Source: Oreohelix idahoensis (Eukaryota > Mollusca > Gastropoda > Stylommatophora > Oreohelicidae). Taken from it: a stretch of DNA of 64,000 nt. Positions within the stretch are counted from its first letter, which is position 1; each line of letters starts with the position of its first letter. The stretch is from positions 434,001 through 498,000 of the forward strand of contig JAMPIV010009925.1 in the NCBI GenBank assembly GCA_024509875.1. The letters are read 5' to 3'. The position numbers were made by a program, and so were the translations under genes. Of this stretch, positions 57,171-64,000 are shown in pieces. The notes below the pieces were generated by a model. The model was not told the origin of the DNA, ran no database searches, and saw only the letters and a program-made list of their open reading frames with translations.

Positions 57171-57190
57171 TATATATATATATATATATT
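57085..57190. repeat. (TG)n(TA)n microsatellite
   Basis: GTGTGT units followed by TA units with one GA interruption near 57,170. Confidence 0.97.
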
Positions 57191-57741
57191 TATATTTATT
57201 ATTTCTTGATAAATTTTGGCAGAGACTCTCTTAAGGTACCGCCGGGGTACACCGTGCAGTTATTTTATAATTTAGTATTGTAATTATGACATTATGAGCA
57301 ATTACAATTGTTCGTAACAAATGTAAACAGATCAAGGGCTATAATCATTAAAAAAAAAGATTCATGAGTAATCAAGGGAAGTAATACAAATGTAAAAACT
57401 ATTGTGTGGTTTTTGTGGGAACTGCCATGCTTTTCCATATTTTACAACATAGTTCAAAACTATTAACCATACACTTTTTAATTTAAAGGAAATTAAAGAA
57501 AAAAAAAGCAACGTCTATACAATGTGGATCCGTATCCGAATAAAAGTAAGACTCACCACGTGGTGTGCTTTATTTTTCTATGCGTAATACAGGGCCGTTC
57601 TCAAACAAGTACTTAACTGATCAAGGGAAAGAATCAAAATTATGAATCAAGGCAAACAATCCAAACGATAAAGTTATTATTAAACGTCGTTATTTACAAC
57701 GTCACCATCGCAATTTAAATTCTTTAAACAGACACTAATTA
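57191..57741. other. Noncoding stretch of intron 3
   Basis: No domain or splice-supported coding segment recognised. Confidence 0.5.
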
Positions 57742-59812
57742 ATAATAATAATAATAAATTCTTTAAGCGCCAAACACGGCGCATAAGGCAGAAACCAGTG
57801 CTCTCCAGATAACATTTGAATTAAACAGACGAAGCTTGGTATGTATATTCAATGATCGTAATTTCCAAATGTTAGATAATCTATTGAAGGCGCTAGCTGC
57901 CAAAGCAATTCTAGTATGGAGTTCTCTTGTTGTGTCACCATCCTGAGTCATTTTACTGCCTAAATAATTGAAACTTTCAACTTTCTGTAGTTTTTCCCCG
58001 TTCAAGATGATATCAAAGGTCTCGTTAGAAAAGTTCATAGCTTTAGTTTTAGAGGCATTTATTTGGAGACCAATTTTAACCGAGAGATGACACAAATTAT
58101 TTATTGCTTCTTGGGATTGTCTTGGTGTTGAACTTAAGAATGCTACATCATCTGCGAAATCCAGGTCCCCCAGGAATTTTCCATTTGTCCATTTTATACC
58201 CAATTGTTCATTGTGGGTATAGTTTCTCATAACCCAATCAATAGCTATTCCAAAAAGTAGTGGTGACATAATACAGCCTTGTTTCACCCCTGTTTCTACT
58301 GTAAACCATTCTGTATTCCCTTTATTTGTTCTAACACAACATCTTGCATTGTCATATAGCGCTTTGATTATATTCACATATTTTGTTGGAAAACCATAGA
58401 TTGTAAGTATCTTCCACAATGATGGGCGGTGTAGACTATCAAAGGCTTTTTGAAAATCGACGAAGGTGATAATAAGTGGCGATTGCCTTTCCACTGATTC
58501 TTCTATAATTGTTCTTAGTGTGAATATTTGATCAATACATGATCGTTTCGGCCTGAAACCCGCTTGTTCTTCTCTGATCTTTTCGTCAGCATGCAATTTA
58601 AGTCTTTCTAACATCATGCAACATAATAATTTTCCAGGTACTGATAATAGAGATATACCACGCCAGTTATTACAGTCTGATAGATCACCTTTCTTCGGTA
58701 ACTTTACAATAATACTGTCTTTCCATTGTTGTGGTGGTTGTTCTTCTCTCCATACTTCATTTATAATATCTAAAATTCTCAAGAGGTTGTTGTCATTAAC
58801 TGCTTTAATCATTTCCCCTGAATTTCGTCAACTCCAGCAGCTTTAAAATTTTTTAATCTTTTAACGGCTTGTTTGATCTCGTCCAGCGTGAATTCATCGC
58901 AAGTTATTGGCAAAGTGGTTGTGGATGTTTCATTATTAAAATCAGGTGTTACTGTTGGTGGTGGTCTGTTTAGCACCTCCATGAAGTGCTCAGCCCATCT
59001 CTTCATTTGTTTTTTGTCTGTTGGTATTGAATTCCCTAATTTACCTTTAACAGGTGTTTCCATAGCAGTAGGCTGGTGACATAGTTGTTTTGTAATTTGA
59101 TAAAGGCACCTACTATTACCAGTTCTTGCAGCATTTTCAGCTTCTACGGCCAGTTCATTGATGAAATGTCTTTTATCTCTTCGAGTTTTTGTCTTCACTT
59201 CTTTATTTAACAAGTTATAAGTTAGTTTGCAAGATTCAACTGCATTATGTGTACTTGCCGCTAGTAGTTTAAGTTTTGCTGTTTTCCTTTCTTGTATTTT
59301 ATCCCAAGTATCTTCTCTCATCCATTTTTTCTTTTTATGTACTAGGTATCCGGTGGTCGCTACAGCTGCTTCTGTCATTGCTGTTCTCAGTTGTTCCCAT
59401 TTAGTATCGATTGTCTTGGTGGTGATATCGTTGTCAATTTTGTCTAAAGCATCGAAATAGTTGTTCATTTTGACATTATATTCCTTCTTTATATCATTTG
59501 ATTGCAGTCTGTGTACATCTATTCTTCTATTTTTATTCGGTTGGTATAACTTCTTCAGTTTAATTCTCATTTTAGCTATGCAGAGGTTATGATCGCTTCC
59601 GATCTCTGCACCTCTGTATGCTCTGACGTCTTGAACTGATGAGCGAAATTTAGCGCTTATGCAGAAGTGATCTATCTGGTTCTTAGTTCTGCCATCAGGT
59701 GAATTCCATGTTATCTTGTGGATATTCTTATGTGGAAAGATGGTGTCTGCCACAACGAGGTTTGATATTTCACAAAGTTCTAGAAGTCTTTCACTAATTG
59801 CTTTATGCGAAA
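57742..59812 (-). pseudogene. Non-LTR retrotransposon, endonuclease C-terminus to RT, truncated both ways
   Basis: The minus strand opens inside the endonuclease (about 59,812) with KITWNSPDGRTKNQIDHFCI and GSDHNLCIAKM, the last catalytic motif. A linker, the fingers region and a one-base frameshift near 58,812 follow. Then come KLPKKGDLSDCNNWRGISLL, AGFRPKRSCIDQIFTLRT, VDFQKAFDSLHRPSLW, GVKQGCIMSPLLFG and the intact catalytic LDFADDVAFLSS, and the thumb ESFNYLGSKMTQDG. After LFNSNV the sequence jumps to RALVSALCAVFGA and stops, so an internal deletion removed most of the C-terminal domain. The 3' end at about 57,742 is an ATT tail. It is a relative of the 31,256/44,235 family but clearly different. 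Confidence 0.92.
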
Positions 59813-60761
59813 ATAAAATACAATCATACTTTTTTGTAGTATTTAAGTTATTATTACTGTTTATATCAAATTTTGTTACATTTTATCAAGCAGTTTCTGT
59901 TTATTTAGCAAATATTACATAGTTTATCAGAGATTAAAATCTTCTACATACTGTAGTAACCACAAGGTAGAAATGAGTGTAGAAAATCTCATACTAGCCA
60001 TAACAAAATTGAAGTAGGATATTGATCCGAAGCATAAATACTGCTCCGGCAAACCCAACGGCCTAATATCCGGCCTTTGGCTAGGATCATGTGTCTAGAC
60101 ACAGGGACCAGTACAGTGACATTCATGTGTCATTAGGTCCTTTGTGTGAGAACACAGAAGATCACTACAGTGACACATTTTGTCATTGGGTCTTCTTGTG
60201 TTGGGAAATGTGGTCTTGACCAGAGCCGGGTTTGGGGCGGGTGCCAATGCGACCTCATGCGAGGAAAAAATATGCGACCTCATGCGAGGAAAAAAAAACA
60301 AAAAACAAAAAAGTAGAAAATCTCATAGGCACAAAGACCCCTTCAGTAGTGCACAAGTTAATAAAACACTATATTACAAAAACTAAAGCTAACATATGAA
60401 AAATAAATAAGGATCCGAGCCAGTAGTCCACACTGGTGAAAGACTCCCCCCAGATACATACAGATTAACCAAATAAACCGTCCAGTGAAAATTAAAAACA
60501 TACCAGCTTAGAAAATATCATATTTTGGATAAAAAAGCCATTTTGAACTATAACTACAAAAGGAAAAATACATACTAGAGTTAATATAGTATAAAATAAA
60601 TACAAACAAAAACATATTACAATAAAAGAAAGACGTCCTGATATAACCAACAGCTCCATGTACATGGTAGATGGTTGAAAGAGGCGTGCTACAAAGAAAA
60701 GTAGCAAACACATTAATAAAAAATAAAAAAAATCTTCTTAACTAACACATAACTCATTCTT
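59813..60761. other. Noncoding stretch
   Basis: No gene. At 60,092-60,205 a short segment is repeated with variation (CAGTGACATTCATGTGTCATTAGGTC against CAGTGACACATTTTGTCATTGGGTC), each copy containing an imperfect inverted repeat around TGACA/TGTCA. ATGCGACCTCATGCGAGGAAAAA is duplicated at 60,248-60,296. Confidence 0.55.
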
Positions 60762-60850
60762 AAGACCTAAAGGTCTTTTAAATTTGGACATGCGCCCTCA
60801 TATAACCAGCTAGGTTGAACGGGACGCGCCTCGCCAAAACAAGGCAAAAT
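60762..60850 (+). repeat. Repeat B, copy 3
   Basis: Very close to copy 1. It has AAGACCTAAAGGTCTTTT (perfect 8-bp palindromic stem), TTGGACATGCGCCCTCATAT, TAGGTTGAACGGGACGCGCC and TCGCCAAAACAAGGC. Confidence 0.85.
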
Positions 60851-60935
60851 TTTAATAACTGAATCAGACCGCAACATCGTTTATTAAGAAAAGGGTCTTT
60901 ATCAAATTGCTGGACCGAAGGGTATTCTATAATTT

Positions 60936-62380
60936 TGTAACAGTTATACTCGGGCGTTGGCGTAGCTGGCGAGTCCTTTTTTAGGGCTTTATGCTATCAA
61001 ATAGATAATGTTAATGATAAAGGCATTTATTACGTTGATAAGACTGGATATATGGTCTCGCCGTTGTTGCTGTAAGGTTTGTTGTACAATGAAGACAAAC
61101 AAAGGTCAACTCGACCTACGCAGTGGTGTATAGGTTTGGAGTGAGGATATAAAGGGTCGCGAATGATGGCAATGTTCTGTAGAGTTGACAAAGGAACATT
61201 CTCACTCACACATGGCTGGAAGTCAGAGACGTTGATAAACTACTGTGGTCGTTTTCGTACAGTTTAATTTGACACACACTCGGACAGCACAGGTACAGTT
61301 ACTGTAAACAGGTTGGCACAAATCATCACACAGTTGATCAATCGTCTACAAAATTATGTGGGCATTCCTGTTGAATAAAAGTACAATGTAATGTCAATAG
61401 ACCAGCACTCAGAGTTCCAGTGCATATATAATTCTCAGGCCTTACTGACAAATCGCGTCATTGAATACATAATGTTTAATAATGATTCCTAGACCGAACC
61501 TCTTCTAGCGAAGATTCCTTTAGGCAAAGTTCATCAAATATCTATGGTAACAATGTTAAACCACAAGTAGTGGGTACTCTTTTACAGCAGTAATCTCTTG
61601 ATCATCACCTGATAATAAAGGGGGTCCTTGTTCTCTGATTGATGATTGACAAATAGAAGGATTCCAAAAAATGGCTTCTTCAGTGAGCTTTCGCTCACCC
61701 AGGATGCAAACTATGAAATCAAGGCGCTGATCGTTCATAGATATCCTCATAGAGCTGTATATATATTCTTCCATCAATAATACTGGTTTCACCATATCAT
61801 TTAGTGCTGCTAGGTATACATGTCATCGTCATTTGTTTAATAATCATCTGGACGTACGATAATACGATTGTCCATCTCTAACACGATGGCTTAGGAAAAG
61901 TTCAGAAAAAATGCGACTTTACCTTGTCATCGAAAATCACCCTAGCACAAGCACCTGCCATTCCTTGGCAATAAGAATAAACACTGGGGAGAATCCTAAT
62001 ACAAGATAAGTACAAATAGACTATCTCGTTCCCCAACTAACACAGAGATAAATCTTCGGACTTCAGTCCGGTATACCATTCATCAGGACGACATGACACA
62101 CGGCTTCGTCTTTTCGTCTCAATCGACGCATGCGCAGAACACACAACCCCTCACCTCAGTGTTCAGCTTAAAGAATATAGTCCGACCTAGACATGAAAAG
62201 ATATAAAGACCAAAGACTAACTCGCCTTAAATAGACAAGGAATAAACCTAGACTCGGACCATAAACATTCCTGCATAAACCTAAGCAAGAACAATCTGTT
62301 TCTGGCCATACCAGACACAAAATATGACATACGTCTAGATTCATACGCCAAGTTCGATATTCAGGAAAGATACAAGAACA
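60936..62380 (-). repeat. Diverged LTR-like region related to the Gmr1-like LTR
   Basis: It starts TGTAACAGTTATACTCGGGC, close to the start of the LTRs at 8,813 and 20,819. Further in it shares CTGGGGAGAATC, AATAAACACTGGGG-type spacing, CGACGCATGCGCAGAACA and an array of short blocks in the same order as 11,990-12,330. The right end is unclear (about 62,380), and no flanking duplication was found. It could be a solo LTR of a sister family. Orientation is assumed from the similarity. Confidence 0.5.
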
Positions 62381-62604
62381 GATAACTCACAGAATGAATA
62401 CACATCGACTAATCTGAGTTCTGTCCCTTAGACTAAAAATCGTGAATTCAAAGATAAATATATTTTTATCAGACAAATAAATACATTTTACATTTGTATG
62501 CGTGTCAACAGTAATCTGTGCGTCACACAAAAGAATATGTGCGCAACAGTTAGTCCTTTTCAGGACGTAGTATCTATCAACGCTGATCGGGTTAGCAGTC
62601 AACA

Positions 62605-62640
62605 GAGTAGACTTTTTTTTGGGGGGGGGGGGGGGGATGG
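62605..62640. repeat. T-run and G-run junction
   Basis: Eight T followed by about 18 G, immediately left of a repeat-B copy. Similar G-runs occur at 30,998 and 50,230. Confidence 0.9.
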
Positions 62641-62642
62641 TA

Positions 62643-62705
62643 GATGCGCTCTGATATAATCAAGTAGGTTGAAAGGAACGCGCCTCGCCAGAAGACGGCA
62701 AAAAC
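62643..62705 (+). repeat. Repeat B, copy 4 (partial)
   Basis: GCGCTCTGATATAATCAAGT, AGGTTGAAAGGAACGCGCCT, CGCCAGAAGACGGC. It lacks the first hairpin. Confidence 0.75.
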
Positions 62706-62726
62706 CGAACCAAAACAAAAATTCTA

Positions 62727-62782
62727 TAATTGGACATGTGCCAATCTTAAACGAGGTGCGCCTCGCCAAAATAAGGCAACAT
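62727..62782 (+). repeat. Repeat B, copy 5 (partial, internally deleted)
   Basis: AATTGGACATGTGCCAATCT followed by GCGCCTCGCCAAAATAAGGC. The middle block is deleted. Confidence 0.65.
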
Positions 62783-62861
62783 TTAAGTTTTATTTTTTAT
62801 ATATTTTTGGTCGTTAAAAAACAAAAAACAACTATCTCAAAGCTAAACAATACACCAGAAC

Positions 62862-62955
62862 GAAAGACCTTCTTTATTTAGCCATGTGTCATAATATAAC
62901 AAGCGTTATCCGTATGTCTAGGTTGAATATGTCGTGTCTCACCGAAAAGAGAAAC
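62862..62955 (+). repeat. Repeat B, copy 6 (diverged)
   Basis: AAAGACCTTCTTTATTTAGC, ATGTGTCATAATATAACAAG, TCTAGGTTGAATATGTCG, TCTCACCGAAAAGAGA. Block order is kept, and the last stem is replaced by TCTC/GAGA. Confidence 0.6.
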
Positions 62956-63645
62956 TTTTATTTTAAAAATACAGCTCAACACAATCACTATGCCTTTTAT
63001 ATTTGAAGTATGTATGACAGAAAATAATAATCATGTTTTTTTTTAACAAGCAATAATGTATATATGTTTGAAAAGAACGTGCTACGAAAAACAGTATTAA
63101 GAAAGTTAAAAAAGGATGAGTTGTACTATTCTTTCTTGGTGCGCCAGGTCGGAAAAGGACATTGTGTCTTATTAATTTGTTTCTTGCTAAAACTCGGAAG
63201 CAGAATTAAATTGCTTTTGCGATTCCATCCTAAGAAATAAAAGTATTTTGGAAAAACTCGGAAGCAAATGAAAAGCAAAAGTGAAATCACTCTTCTGGTG
63301 GAACCATAAGGAATAACAGTATTTTCTGCGGCTTGCATTTGCAATTACTGTAAACAAGGCACGAGGATAGTTACTAAAAGCGGTAGTCATTAACTTAAAT
63401 GAAAATTCATTTTCACACGATTATCAAAATATTATAGTTTGATTTTGACATTTCATAAGTTTCCTATGCAGTTACTAGGAAAAAACCCGGGCAACAGCTA
63501 GTATATATATATATGTGTGTCACGAGAGGGGTTAATATTATTTGAAGAATAAGATATCCTGGACACAAAGTTGTATCAGGTGATAGCAGGATAGTGCCAG
63601 ATAAGGGACTGGTCTTATAAGCAATACTCCCTTCTCTGAAAAGAG
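62956..63645. other. Noncoding stretch with a possible Helitron 3' terminus
   Basis: No gene. At 63,484-63,504 AAACCCGGGCAACAGCTAGTA ends in CTAGT just before a TA run. A GC-rich hairpin-like block followed by CTRR-T is what Helitron 3' ends look like, but no matching 5' end or Rep/Hel gene is linked to it. Confidence 0.35.
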
Positions 63646-63866
63646 TAAGGGTGTATAGACATCAAAGGTAAGATCAAGCTGTATAAGTTCCTAGGTATGA
63701 TGATAGTGTATTATCCTAGGTTCCTAAATGCTCCTCTCCAGATCCTCCTCTGTTTATACTGTTAAGATCTGCTAGGGGTATTAAACTAAACTATTTACCA
63801 ACAAGAACTGTAACTTACTTAAATAATCCAAGTAAGTCTGTTGGCAAATATTTACAATTTATTTTA
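63646..63866 (+). repeat. Dispersed repeat C, copy 2
   Basis: Same order of blocks as 2,853-3,101: GGGTGTATAGACATCAAAGG, AGTGTATTATCCT, CTGCTAGGGGTATTAA, TATTTACCAACAAGAAC, AAGTAAGTCTGTTGGC, ATATTTACAATTTATTTT. Confidence 0.75.
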
Positions 63867-64000
63867 TACAAGTTTTTCTTTTTTTTGTGAAAATCTTTCA
63901 TTGAACTCAAAATTTGATTACAACATAAAATGAAAAAAATCACTTGTAAAATGTTCACAACTAAATACAGTCTTTTAAATTTATAATGATAGTTCTTCTT

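Noticed and set aside
61440..61475. Possible exon 4 of the hydrolase after a CTCAG acceptor
   Set aside because: The translation lacks the AGL continuation expected after LLSHQ and hits a stop soon after. It lies inside the LTR-like block.

Overview
This window is from an invertebrate animal genome. It is AT-rich, full of (TA)n microsatellites, has no operon structure, and contains at least eight retroelement insertions from several families plus DNA transposons. The one host gene I can support has short exons in very long introns. The mix of elements (non-LTR elements with microsatellite 3' tails, a Gmr1-like LTR element, a Tigger/pogo element, a Helitron-type helicase scrap, a tRNA-derived SINE) would suit a lophotrochozoan such as a mollusc. 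That placement is inference and not decisive.

Host gene: three phase-compatible exons on the + strand (30,661-30,814; 53,157-53,348; 55,830-55,929) encode the first 145 residues of a beta-lactamase-related serine hydrolase (LACTB-like, class C beta-lactamase fold). It has an N-terminal membrane anchor and the SxxK catalytic motif. Intron 1 is 22.3 kb and holds most of the mobile DNA of the middle of the window. Later exons must lie beyond 64 kb or were not recognised.

Layout. 1-2.4 kb: endonuclease plus start of the reverse transcriptase (RT) of a non-LTR element (-), running off the left edge. 4.7-5.4 kb: 3' end of another non-LTR element (-). 8.8-22.3 kb: a complete but corrupted Ty3/gypsy-class LTR retrotransposon (-), with 1.43-kb LTRs, a 5-bp target duplication, a primer-binding-site candidate, gag, and a pol in the order protease-integrase-RT-RNase H. 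That order is the Gmr1 arrangement. Its capsid carries a SCAN-like segment. Three later insertions sit inside it. 24.5-30 kb: dispersed repeats, a foldback and long (TA)n arrays. 30.6 kb: exon 1. 31-35 kb: two copies of one non-LTR family framed by 260-bp direct repeats. 35.4-38.2 kb: a decayed RNase-H-bearing non-LTR element with a 5' inversion. 39-41.2 kb: a long RT (-), then a composite microsatellite. 44.2-45.6 kb: a lone endonuclease region. 46.6-48.9 kb: a complete Tigger/pogo element with a dead transposase. 50-52.6 kb: a SINE and fragments of non-LTR elements and repeats. 53.2 and 55.8 kb: exons 2 and 3, with a Helitron-type helicase remnant between them. 56-56.75 kb: an expanded GAAC-type tandem array. 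57.7-59.8 kb: a non-LTR element (-). 60-64 kb: a diverged LTR-like stretch and a cluster of an unrecognised hairpin repeat.

Almost every element is broken by frameshifts, stops or truncation. The window therefore reads as an expanded intron landscape of dead retroelements around a conserved hydrolase gene. The most notable items are the Gmr1-type element with its SCAN-like capsid, the hidden hydrolase gene, and a small hairpin repeat family (six copies here) that I cannot assign.
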